Source: JAMZMI01 sp963848175
Lineage (GTDB): Bacteria; Bacteroidota; Bacteroidia; Cytophagales; Cyclobacteriaceae
Assembly (NCBI GenBank): GCA_963848175.1
Contig: CAWKCO010000003.1
Coordinates: forward strand, 372,001-436,000
Length of the DNA: 64,000 bases
Direction: 5' to 3'
The notes below the pieces were generated by a model. That model made no database searches, was not told the origin of the DNA, and worked only from the letters and a program-made list of their open reading frames with translations. Made by a program: the position numbers and the translations under genes. This document shows positions 43,027-51,233 of the stretch, one piece after another (the stretch's first letter is position 1; the number at the start of each line of letters is the position of its first letter).

Positions 43027-43251
43027 ATGGCTACAAACTTGAACATTGATCAGGAACTGCTCAGAGAAGCAGTGGAAATGGGACATCATAAAACCAAACG
43101 TGAAGCAGTAAATATGGCACTCAAAGAATACGTGCAAAAGCGTAAACAAATGGGTATTGTCAAGCTGTTTGGAACACTCGATTGGGATGGTGATTATGAT
43201 TATAAGGAGGAAAGAAAACGTGGTAATAAGCGTATAGAAGGTCAGGTGTGA
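43027..43251 (+). CDS. vapB: VapB-type antitoxin
   Basis: 74 residues from the ATG at 43027 (frame open from a GTG at 43009). MATNLNIDQELLREAVEMGH and KTKREAVNMALKEYVQKRKQ form the ribbon-helix-helix of the DUF2191/VapB group. The C-terminal part (FGTLDWDGDYDYKEERKRG) is the toxin-neutralising tail. Overlaps vapC by 4 bp. The pair lies between two copies of the rho 3' end. Confidence 0.88.
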   Translation: MATNLNIDQELLREAVEMGHHKTKREAVNMALKEYVQKRKQMGIVKLFGTLDWDGDYDYKEERKRGNKRIEGQV

Positions 43252-43652
43252 GTGTAATTATTGACACCAATATCTGGTCTGAGGCACTAAGGAGGAAGCA
43301 AACCAGTGATCCGACTATTACTAGGCAATTGACCCGTTTGCTTGAGATTAATTCGGGAGTCATTCTGGGTCCCATCCGTCAAGAACTTTTGACTGGGTTC
43401 AAGCAAAAGGATCAATTTGAAAAACTTAAATCTGAATTAAGGCAGTTTCCGGATTTCCCCATTTATACAGAAGATTACGAGTTGGCAGCAGAGCTGCACA
43501 CCCAATGTGTAGCCAATGGAATCCAGTGCTTCACAGTTGACATTCTTATCTGCGCCGTAGCTGTCCACAATGAAATGCAGATTTTTACTCTGGATAAGGA
43601 TTTTATCCACTATCAGCGAGTGATTCCAATCAATCTTTATCCAATCCAATAG
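43248..43652 (+). CDS. vapC: VapC-type PIN-domain ribonuclease toxin
   Basis: 134 residues from a GTG. PIN-domain acidic residues are in place: Asp6 in VIIDTNIW, Glu in GPIRQELLTGF, Asp in FTVDILICAVA and Asp in FTLDKDF. VapC toxins cleave initiator tRNA or rRNA loops when the antitoxin is degraded. Coupled to vapB by a 4-bp overlap. Confidence 0.9.
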   Translation: MSVIIDTNIWSEALRRKQTSDPTITRQLTRLLEINSGVILGPIRQELLTGFKQKDQFEKLKSELRQFPDFPIYTEDYELAAELHTQCVANGIQCFTVDILICAVAVHNEMQIFTLDKDFIHYQRVIPINLYPIQ

Positions 43653-43679
43653 ATTTCAGCCAGCTCACATCTCGTGCAA

Positions 43680-43795
43680 TTGCTAAGCAAAATAAAAGGC
43701 ACTCGAAATAATGATGAGTTTTTGATTTCTATGAATGGATAATTCCATTCGCAGAATCTAGATAATGAAAACCTCGGCGCAAGTCGGTTTTTTTT
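43680..43795 (+). repeat. rho 3'-end direct repeat, copy 2
   Basis: About 94% identical to 42793-42910, with five substitutions and loss of GG before the T run. It still reads LLSKIKGTRNNDEFLISMNG and a stop, and keeps the terminator-like sequence. It marks the right border of the vapBC insertion. Confidence 0.9.
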
Positions 43796-44573
43796 GGTTT
43801 TAGGCTAGGTAGCGAAACCTCGGGTTTGGCTTGTATTGTTTGGTTAGTATTTAAATCTAAATCAATAAAAAGACACTGCTGTTTTTCAATTGAAGTAAAG
43901 ATTCAACCCGGTGTGAGGTGGTACTTATAGTGGCTAAATCCTTTGTTTTATCGCTCATTATCAGTTGCTTAAAAGCAACTGTAATAGCATCCTTACCGTT
44001 CGGCTTCAGCCAACGAAAAAATAAACTTTTTCCTGATTTTGCTTTAGCTTCATCTGGTCGTTGAGCCGTTTTCGGGAGATAGGTCATATCAAGTAAGCTT
44101 GATTGAAGAAAAAGGCACAATAGTCATCGCCAAAAATCTCGCTTTTCTTTCACTATCACTCGCTAGCTTGTCGCTACCACTCTTTTTTCTCTCACTATCA
44201 CTCGCTAATTATCCGCTACCTCTAGCTGACTATTCGCGAAGACTCGCTGGCCTGTCACCAAGACTCGCTAAGCATCCACTACCATTCGCTTTTTTATCAC
44301 TAGCACTCGCTGATTTACGGCTATGACTCGCTAACTATTCACTACGACTCGCTTTTCTTTCACTACTGCGCCCAGCCTTGTCCTCCTATGGCTGGATACA
44401 ATCACATGCCACAATGGAATAACAAATACAGGCTTTTTTGTGCGATAATGACGCTTATTGGTTTAGTGAGGTGAAAGTAGGGCAATAAATACAACGGTTG
44501 ATTGGTTTTATTTCTGCAATACCATTAATTTCAATGGTATTTAATACGGTATGTTCAATTAAACCCCTAAACA
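43796..44573. other. Gene-poor region with a 21-bp tandem array
   Basis: Apart from the array at 44137-44367 I find no convincing gene. A minus-strand frame at 43857-44120 (87 codons) has no recognisable motif. A short palindrome TTGCTTAAAAGCAA lies at about 43970-43983. A plus-strand frame at 44099-44326 is merely the translation of the array. Confidence 0.5.
44137..44367 (+). repeat. Eleven-unit 21-bp tandem repeat array
   Basis: Eleven units of exactly 21 bp without indels: each begins ACTCGCT (or TCTCGCT, ACTCTTT, TCTAGCT, ATTCGCT), then six variable bases, then a TCxCTAxx-like half (e.g. TTCACTACG). The first half is strongly conserved and the middle varies. Such spacing equals two turns of B-DNA. 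Function unknown. Confidence 0.85.
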
Positions 44574-44900
44574 ATGGATAGAAAGTATAATATTTCCGAT
44601 GCACGCTTGCTGCAACACACAGGAGTGGTGCTAGAAGCACTAGAGTCTGACGTGACTAACTTCACGGCCTTTGATGAAGACCTGAGTGCCGAACTGGTAG
44701 CCGCACTGAACAACAACTACCAAACCGCACTGGAAGAAGGTGGTGACGATGTGGCACGGGGCAAAGTAGGAGAGAAGACCCAGAGCCTGCTCGACGAGAT
44801 GAAGCGCGCCGATGACTTGTTGAAATCGCTGCGCTACTGGTTGAAAAAGACGTTTGCGCAGGGTGCTGCGGCGCTCAAGCACTCTCTGGATGGCGATTAA
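44574..44900 (+). CDS. Small helical protein, probably truncated by a repeat element
   Basis: 108 residues (MDRKYNISDARLLQHTGVVL, LLDEMKRADDLLKSLRYWLK), predicted all-helical. Base composition is visibly richer in G and C than in neighbouring DNA. I recall similar Bacteroidota proteins that are about twice as long, but cannot name the family. The last codons (SLDGD, stop) lie within a copy of the CTGGATxGCGATTAAGA repeat, so the stop is supplied by the repeat. Function unknown. Confidence 0.5.
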   Translation: MDRKYNISDARLLQHTGVVLEALESDVTNFTAFDEDLSAELVAALNNNYQTALEEGGDDVARGKVGEKTQSLLDEMKRADDLLKSLRYWLKKTFAQGAAALKHSLDGD

Positions 44901-45318
44901 GATTCCCTGCGGGTGGCACGCGTTGATAGTGAGAGGTGATTTTGCTCCTTCTCGTTAACCAGTCATTCCCGAAGGGAATCCTATACATTTTCTAGATTGG
45001 GATTTCCTTCTGGATAGTGATTAAGACTCCATTCTGGAGTGACATTCAGTTGTTGAGGGGACAATTTGGTTTTTGAATTTTGTGCTCGATCTTGAGTATA
45101 AACACGGTCTCCGCTAACCAGTCATTCTCGTAGAGCATCCTATTCATTATCTCGATTTGATTTTCTTCTGTATAGCGATTAAGACTCCATTCTGGCGGCA
45201 CCCGTAGTGGGTGACTAGTTGGTGGGTGGGGCACGCTCAATGGGTGATAATTAGGATGTTCATTTTACCATTATCGTGTCATGCCCTAAGCCGATGGCCC
45301 GCATGGCATCCTTTCCAT
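44883..45318. repeat. REP-like palindromic repeat array A
   Basis: A mosaic of short inverted repeats without genes: CTGGATxGCGATTAAG plus hairpin at 44886 (ATTCCC...), 45010-45043 (ACTCC-attct-GGAGT) and about 45169-45200; and AACCAGTCATT plus hairpin at 44958-44985 (ATTCCC-gaa-GGGAAT) and 45116-45142. A further stem (ATGCC...GGCAT) lies at 45290-45307. Parts recur in array B at 61020-61395. Confidence 0.75.
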
Positions 45319-45330
45319 GTAACGGCTTTT

Positions 45331-46095
45331 TTACACAATCACGCGCTTTTTATTCTTTTCTGCCAATCTATTTAAATGCCAGTCGGCCACCCATTTCAGC
45401 AATGGTATTTTTTTGTGTTTGACCCATTCGGCCATTTTTTTGAGGCGTCCACCGCCACTTCCATAGCCGATCTGACTTTCAAAGTGCTGTATGTCCACGG
45501 GTGCAGGATCTACCAGAAAGATGTTTTCAATAAACCCCTTATCCAAAAACCTGGGCCAATCATCCGCTACCGTTTGCAGGGGCAGTAGATGCTTCAACAG
45601 GGAAGTATAGGCTTCTCTGGTGCAGATATATGCTGTTGCGCAAAGTGGTCTTCCCGATTTTAGTCCGTACATCGACCGGCCAGATGGAAGTATAGTTCTT
45701 TTTTGACTGTCGAAGTACAGCGTTTCACCAGCGAAAGTTGTCCAATGGAGCAGGCATACGCTGTTTCCTTTTAAGTTTTGCGTGATGGTGGCCACATCAT
45801 CGCCGATAGGCGCTTTGATGTTAAAGTCATCCTCGCAAAGCAGTACTAAATCAAGATCTTGTTTTTGAGCCAGTTCATAGCATTGGATATGACTGAGTGC
45901 ACAGCCGATCTGACCGGCACGCAGGTGCTGTGACGTTGCACTCAATCTGGCATCAGTAGCTTTATCCACGTTCGCACCTACTACAGCATCTATAATGGTA
46001 TAATCCAAGTCTATTTTTTTCATTTGCTTGGAGATGTTGTCCCTTCTTTCCGTGTTGTTGTCTTTCAGGGAGATTGCGTAGATGTGAATTTTCAT
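45331..46095 (-). CDS. Glycosyltransferase family 25 protein
   Basis: 254 residues. GT25 signatures: IYAISLKDNNTERRDNISKQ at the start, QIGCALSHIQCYELAQ, VLLCEDDF (metal-binding Asp pair), and CATAYICTREAYTSLL. Enzymes of this family add hexoses to LPS core or glycoprotein. Last gene, transcriptionally, of the minus-strand polysaccharide locus. Confidence 0.88.
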   Translation of the reverse strand: MKIHIYAISLKDNNTERRDNISKQMKKIDLDYTIIDAVVGANVDKATDARLSATSQHLRAGQIGCALSHIQCYELAQKQDLDLVLLCEDDFNIKAPIGDDVATITQNLKGNSVCLLHWTTFAGETLYFDSQKRTILPSGRSMYGLKSGRPLCATAYICTREAYTSLLKHLLPLQTVADDWPRFLDKGFIENIFLVDPAPVDIQHFESQIGYGSGGGRLKKMAEWVKHKKIPLLKWVADWHLNRLAEKNKKRVIV

Positions 46096-46248
46096 GCAGG
46101 AGTGATACTTAATTTTCTGGTTAACAGAATTGATATATTAAAATTTTAAATACTCTTTCGATGATATTTTCGGCAAAACATTAATGCGGTTCAAATTATG
46201 GAGAAACTTTCCTACGTAATATTAGCGATCACATAGCCCAAAGAGAAT

Positions 46249-47148
46249 TCAATCTTTCATATAAATGAATTGTTTTGTCGGAAGATGAAACCCAATTCTA
46301 AGGGGAGACGGATTAAGTTTAGAAAACACTGATTTAAGGATTTTTGCAGCCCAGTCCACGTGGTATTCCGTTAACTTGTTAGATAATATATTGAGAAGCC
46401 GCATGATGATAATTTTTTTTCTTTTTGACTTTGAGAATGTGCATTTATCTTGTTGCAATATATCCTCTACTTCTGTTAGATATGCCTGAGCAAAGCGATT
46501 TGATAATTGTGAGGTTCCATGATTTCTGAAACCTCCAATTAAAGTTGTAACTGAAATTAAATCACAGTATTTAAAAAAACGATTCCAAAGCTCCATATCA
46601 GCCGCGTATTTTAAAGATAGATCTAAATGTGAGCCTGATTTGCTCCAAAGAGACCTTCTCCAAAATGTTGATTCTTGTTGCACGTATTTCCATTCACCTA
46701 TTGAGAAATGATTTTTAGACCAATTTTTTGCTTTATTGACAACTACAGTTCGACCATCTTTATCAAAGATTGTATTTATTCCAGTGATCCAATTTACTTC
46801 CTTAAATTTTAAGAAAATTTCCGCAATCACCCAAAGAGCTTTTGGATGATACATGTCATCACTGTTCAGCCAAGCCATAATATCGCCTGATGATCGGTCA
46901 AAACCCTTTTGAATAGCATGGTACATTCCATTGTCTGGAGTCGATTCCCAGTAGTGCAAATTCGTTTCATATTTTTTTATTATCTCTAGCGTCCTATCCG
47001 TACTTCCTCCATCAATTATTATGTACTCTAAATTGATATATTGTTGATCAATTATAGATAGGATTGTTTCTTCAAGGTATTTTTCGCTATTAAAGCTAGG
47101 TGTGACAATGGATATTTTTGGATAATTCATATTTGGTTTATAAAACAA
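46249..47148 (-). CDS. Glycosyltransferase family 2
   Basis: 299 residues with the GT-A fold: ISIVTPSFNSEKYLEETILS, IIDGGSTDRTLEIIKKYE, and DIMAWLNSDDMYHPKAL with the DxD-like NSDD metal site. Adds a sugar from a nucleotide donor during glycan assembly. AT-rich like its neighbours. Confidence 0.9.
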   Translation of the reverse strand: MFYKPNMNYPKISIVTPSFNSEKYLEETILSIIDQQYINLEYIIIDGGSTDRTLEIIKKYETNLHYWESTPDNGMYHAIQKGFDRSSGDIMAWLNSDDMYHPKALWVIAEIFLKFKEVNWITGINTIFDKDGRTVVVNKAKNWSKNHFSIGEWKYVQQESTFWRRSLWSKSGSHLDLSLKYAADMELWNRFFKYCDLISVTTLIGGFRNHGTSQLSNRFAQAYLTEVEDILQQDKCTFSKSKRKKIIIMRLLNILSNKLTEYHVDWAAKILKSVFSKLNPSPLRIGFHLPTKQFIYMKD

Positions 47149-47165
47149 GCAAATTGAGAATTGTA

Positions 47166-47996
47166 TTATTCTAACTTGTACCCTTTTTTTTCAATGTAAG
47201 GTTTCCAGAATTTGAGATCATATCTCCACCAGGCATGACAACCAAAGGGCAACTTGTTTCCATTATCTTTAAACATTCGACGCGGTTGTACCTCCATGCC
47301 AAATTTCAGAGCCTCAGATACAGGGGCTACTTTGAACCATAGAAATTTTTTGGGGACATAGTGCGACCAAAATACATCTTCATTTCCATTATAATCATTA
47401 AAATAGTGATGAAAATTGTTCTTAAATAAATACCCAAATATCTGACTTGGAAAGTGAAAGAGCTTGCCTTTCCAATTCATTTTATTATAATCTCGAAAGT
47501 ATTGTTTAGTGGATTTAATTCGTTTAAATACTTTTAAAATGGACAAATGAGAAGACACTTTTCTAAGAGAAAACCCTCCATTACCACCCATAGCATAATC
47601 AGAATTTGGTAATGAGTTTTGTCGCCCTTCAAAAAGTGGTGCTCCAATATAATCATAGCCTTGTTTACACCAAAAGTCCAGATCGTCACTAAATACAAAG
47701 CAGTCAGTTTGATAGATCAAGATATATTGAAAATTAGCAAAAGATTGATAAAAACATTTTGATATTAACAATCTATTATACGCTTCTATATGCTTAAAAT
47801 ATTTCTCTTCAAAGTATACTAACCTAAAATCTGGGTGGTGGTCTACTAATTTGCTGTAAGCTGATAAGTCCAAAGTACGGTGAGTCACAAATTTAATTGG
47901 CTTAGCATGAAAGACCTTGAACGCTTGTTGTAAGGAAACCAATTCATAGTAAGACGGCTCTTTTTTGTAAATCGGTATGGTAATGACCACATTCAT
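47166..47996 (-). CDS. DUF5672 family protein
   Basis: 276 residues. VVITIPIYKKEPSYYELVSL, ILIYQTDCFVFSDDLDFWCK, YDYIGAPLF and MGGNGGFSLRK are typical of DUF5672, a putative glycosyltransferase-like family common in surface glycan loci. The DCFVFSDD stretch resembles a nucleotide-sugar binding DxD region. Activity is not proven. Confidence 0.85.
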   Translation of the reverse strand: MNVVITIPIYKKEPSYYELVSLQQAFKVFHAKPIKFVTHRTLDLSAYSKLVDHHPDFRLVYFEEKYFKHIEAYNRLLISKCFYQSFANFQYILIYQTDCFVFSDDLDFWCKQGYDYIGAPLFEGRQNSLPNSDYAMGGNGGFSLRKVSSHLSILKVFKRIKSTKQYFRDYNKMNWKGKLFHFPSQIFGYLFKNNFHHYFNDYNGNEDVFWSHYVPKKFLWFKVAPVSEALKFGMEVQPRRMFKDNGNKLPFGCHAWWRYDLKFWKPYIEKKGYKLE

Positions 47997-48036
47997 GATT
48001 TGATTTTGTTTTCAGAAAAGAATTTTAGTCTTATCA

Positions 48037-48996
48037 TTATGATTTCGTATTGAAAAACTTCCTAAAAAGTCGCGACAATAAAATACTGATAACAGTAGGG
48101 TAATCTTTCCATGTGCTAATGAGGAATAAACTAAAATTAGCTGGAAATCTTCGATAATTCAGGTACAATGTTAGATAGTTATTAAGGGCTTCTTTTTGCT
48201 TCTCTCTAATTGGAGCCTTATTTTTAATATATTTTGCGTCATTAAGGTGGTTTAGAACTGTATATTGCTCGATGAGATTCAATCCAGTTTGAATATTTTT
48301 CGAACGTGCAGTACGGAAATGTTGGCGAAAGTAATTGAGAGGTGTATTAACGAATAGTCCATTGTTTTTAGATAACATCAGAATCCAAAATAGCCAATCA
48401 CCATTCAATTTCATTTTTTTGATTTGAATAAATTCTGGTGTGAGGTCTCTTCGAAACAAAACAGCTGACGCATTGGGAATGGTGTTTTCAAACAGCATAT
48501 AACGCTCAATATAGTCGCTACCCGTAAATTCAATGTTTTGTTCAGTTTCGATTGATTTAGTCCATCTGTCAGCCCATGTCCTTATTTCGCGACTAGATTC
48601 ATCAATAACTATAGACTGACAGTAAAGCAAGCCTATTTCGCTTTTTTGATTGGCCTTCGCAAACGCTGCAATAAGATATTCAAGTAACTTGTTATCAGCA
48701 GAATCATCACTTTCCGCGATCCAAATAAATTCACCTCGTGCCAGTTCGATTCCTTTCTGCCATTGGGTAAATGGACTGCCGGTGTTTTTTTTATTTACAA
48801 TAAAGTGGCTGACTTTGGAATGATTGCTGTATTCTTGAAGTATCTCTATGCTATTGTCTGTCGAGCAATCGTCTAGCAAGATCAGCTCAAAATCTTGATA
48901 GGTTTGATTCAATACACTGTCAATCCTTTGCTTTAGATAGGATGCATGATTGTAGTTTGGAACAATAACAGAGACACTTGGTTTCTCAACATTCAT
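48037..48996 (-). CDS. Glycosyltransferase family 2
   Basis: 319 residues. SVSVIVPNYNHASYLKQRID, LLDDCSTDNSIEILQEYS, and FIWIAESDDSADNKLLEYLI. The C-terminal half is helical. Overlaps the upstream GT2 gene by 4 bp, showing translational coupling. Confidence 0.92.
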   Translation of the reverse strand: MNVEKPSVSVIVPNYNHASYLKQRIDSVLNQTYQDFELILLDDCSTDNSIEILQEYSNHSKVSHFIVNKKNTGSPFTQWQKGIELARGEFIWIAESDDSADNKLLEYLIAAFAKANQKSEIGLLYCQSIVIDESSREIRTWADRWTKSIETEQNIEFTGSDYIERYMLFENTIPNASAVLFRRDLTPEFIQIKKMKLNGDWLFWILMLSKNNGLFVNTPLNYFRQHFRTARSKNIQTGLNLIEQYTVLNHLNDAKYIKNKAPIREKQKEALNNYLTLYLNYRRFPANFSLFLISTWKDYPTVISILLSRLFRKFFNTKS

Positions 48997-49985
48997 GGCT
49001 GTGAGTTTCTGCTTTTCATTGTTAAAAACCTTTTGATTCTTGATAAAATTTTAGTTAGAAGCCAATGAAAATCTTTTGGTTGATCTAATTCTTTCACTCT
49101 TTCAAAAAGTTTATGATAACTCTTGAATACTAGATGGCTATTTGCCTTAAATGTTTCATTTAGATAGAATTCTGCGTGATCATGTTGCTGTGTAACCATC
49201 AATGTCTCAAACGTGGCTAAACACACGTTAGCATACTGAGTTGTTAGATTCTTATGTATGCTGGGATTTGTATAAATTCCACGAAGTACGGCAAGATCTT
49301 CAACATTTCGCTTTTGCCTGTAGATTAAATCTTTTGAAGACCAACTACTGCGGTTATGCACGCGATAAACAGCCATAATGTCTGTCATCTTAAAAATTTT
49401 TCCTTGCTCAGCGTTGTATAGATGCAATGGGTAATCTCCGGCAGCTAATTGATTGAAGTAAGAGGGGAGACTTCCCCTATTTCTGAAGACAACACTTGGT
49501 GTGTGCATATAATTACCTAGACAGGCGAGATTTTCAATAGTAGTGGTGTTAGGGACTTCATGTGTGAGATAGTCCTCTATCATCTCACCAGAGTTTTCAT
49601 CTTTAACAACTACAGGGTGAAAACATATGGCATAATCGGGATTGGCCTCCAAAAAGTCTACTTGCTTTTGCAGTTTGTAGGGGTCTGTCCAGTAGTCATC
49701 ACCCTCGCAAAGAGCGATGTATTTGCCAGTACATTCAGCAAATGCCCTCATGAAATTTTTCTGCATTCCGTGATTTTCAGAAGAATCCAAAAGTTTAGCT
49801 GCGCTAGGATAAGCTTTTTCATATTTTTCACACATTATTCTTGTGTGGTCGGTGCTGCAATCCTCTGCTATTATCAACACATAACTAAATTTTGTTTGTT
49901 GATTAAGCACCCCAATGAGCGCCTTTTCTATATAGGCTTCATGGTTGTATGTAATCATGATAATATTGACTAGAGTCTTATGCAT
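48993..49985 (-). CDS. Glycosyltransferase family 2
   Basis: 330 residues. VNIIMITYNHEAYIEKALIG, IIAEDCSTDHTRIMCEKYE, and YIALCEGDDYWTDPYKLQKQ, a well-conserved GT2 group in which EGDDYW holds the metal site. Coupled to the next gene by a 4-bp overlap. Confidence 0.92.
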   Translation of the reverse strand: MHKTLVNIIMITYNHEAYIEKALIGVLNQQTKFSYVLIIAEDCSTDHTRIMCEKYEKAYPSAAKLLDSSENHGMQKNFMRAFAECTGKYIALCEGDDYWTDPYKLQKQVDFLEANPDYAICFHPVVVKDENSGEMIEDYLTHEVPNTTTIENLACLGNYMHTPSVVFRNRGSLPSYFNQLAAGDYPLHLYNAEQGKIFKMTDIMAVYRVHNRSSWSSKDLIYRQKRNVEDLAVLRGIYTNPSIHKNLTTQYANVCLATFETLMVTQQHDHAEFYLNETFKANSHLVFKSYHKLFERVKELDQPKDFHWLLTKILSRIKRFLTMKSRNSQP

Positions 49986-50003
49986 CTAAAAAATCAAAAG
50001 GTT

Positions 50004-50450
50004 TTAAATCTTATGGTGAGCGACTTCAAATTCTAATATTCTGCTATTTTTTGTGGTTTCACATACCGTAAATCCTAATTTAGTGTAGAAAGTGTTGGCC
50101 TTTACATTTTTATTATGAACCTCTAGCCGAATTTTACTCACATTTAGATTTTTCATGTCCTCAATCAAAATTTGAAACAATCGTTTTCCTAATCCTCTTT
50201 TTTGGTATTTTTCAATGATGCCAATAATAGAAATAAAGCAAAAATCTTTATTGACGTAGTATGCCAGAAGGCCAATATTAATATCGCCATATTCCATAAT
50301 GATGATATTAGCTTTGTTATAGATTTTTTCTGAGTATTCGCAAATGTTGACCAATGTATCAAGTCGGGGTGTTAATTCGGAATTCAAACATTTCAATAGG
50401 GAATATATATTTTCATTTGAATGTTTTTCTTTTTTGATTAGATACTCCAT
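50004..50450 (-). CDS. GNAT-family N-acetyltransferase of the glycan locus
   Basis: 148 residues. Acetyl-CoA loop IIEKYQKRGLGKRLFQILIE and C-terminal RLEVHNKNVKANTFYTKLGF. Situated with WbqC and a DegT aminotransferase, it may acetylate an amino sugar made by the latter; this is inferred from position. Confidence 0.85.
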   Translation of the reverse strand: MEYLIKKEKHSNENIYSLLKCLNSELTPRLDTLVNICEYSEKIYNKANIIIMEYGDINIGLLAYYVNKDFCFISIIGIIEKYQKRGLGKRLFQILIEDMKNLNVSKIRLEVHNKNVKANTFYTKLGFTVCETTKNSRILEFEVAHHKI

Positions 50451-50501
50451 TTGGTACTCGTTATTTGATGAGGTTTACATGATTTCAGGTAAAATGGTAG
50501 G

Positions 50502-51212
50502 TTAATCCTTTGGTGAAATCAGGTTGTATTGAATTAATAGTTCAGTAATTTCTCTTTTTGAATTAAACATCAATACATCAATAATGGAAAGATAGGGAAT
50601 GAGATTTTCACCAAACTGGGGGTACTTGATCGATTGCATTTTGATAAAGCCCAATTTTATTCCATTTTGTTCAAAATGAGTGGTGTTGTAAATCTCAACC
50701 CCACCAATGGGATTGATATAATCCGTTGCATTTTCTCTAAGGCAAATATCAATGATGCGATCCTCCCCACGAAGTTCCCCTTTTGGATGAATCGACGAAC
50801 TCATTATGAGTTTGGTTTTGATATTCAAATGCCTACAAATCATCGCGATGCTATTACCAAGAAATTTGGAAAGATTAGTGTCAGCAGTGTTGACTATTTT
50901 CTCAACAAGAGCATAGGTTTCGTGAAAATGGGGTGCCTTTTTATATTGATGTGCTATTGTATTAAGCATTTTGGCTTTCCACGATATATCATCGGACAAT
51001 TCATGGTCTCGAATGGATTTGTTTTGGCTGACCTTACTGATGTTGATGTTGATCTGACCAGGCTCACCATTTATCAAAATATTGTTTCGATGAATCCACC
51101 CCTTTTTAATAAAATTGACATCATCTAAGATGACAAATGTATCTACGGCATGTATCAACTGCCAATACCCCAAATAGGGAAAGAAGTAGGGTTGCATGAT
51201 GCCAATTTTCAT
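50502..51212 (-). CDS. WbqC family protein
   Basis: 236 residues. KIGIMQPYFFPYLGYWQLIH at the start, FVILDDVNFIKKGWIHRNNI, and YINPIGGVEIYNTTHFEQNG are the WbqC signature. WbqC-like proteins occur in O-antigen loci next to sugar aminotransferases; the biochemical role is not established. 22 bp downstream of the DegT gene. Confidence 0.9.
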   Translation of the reverse strand: MKIGIMQPYFFPYLGYWQLIHAVDTFVILDDVNFIKKGWIHRNNILINGEPGQININISKVSQNKSIRDHELSDDISWKAKMLNTIAHQYKKAPHFHETYALVEKIVNTADTNLSKFLGNSIAMICRHLNIKTKLIMSSSIHPKGELRGEDRIIDICLRENATDYINPIGGVEIYNTTHFEQNGIKLGFIKMQSIKYPQFGENLIPYLSIIDVLMFNSKREITELLIQYNLISPKD

Positions 51213-51233
51213 AATTTAACTATTGGATTTGTG

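Noticed and set aside
43857..44120. 87-codon minus-strand ORF
   Set aside because: No recognisable motif or promoter; sequence composition gives no support for coding.
44099..44326. 75-codon ORF rich in Ser and Leu
   Set aside because: It is only the translation of the 21-bp tandem array; no start context or family supports it.
44137..44367. CRISPR array
   Set aside because: Units are 21 bp with no separate unique spacers of typical length, and no cas gene is in the window.
45046..45240. 64-codon minus-strand ORF
   Set aside because: Lies entirely within REP-like repeats.
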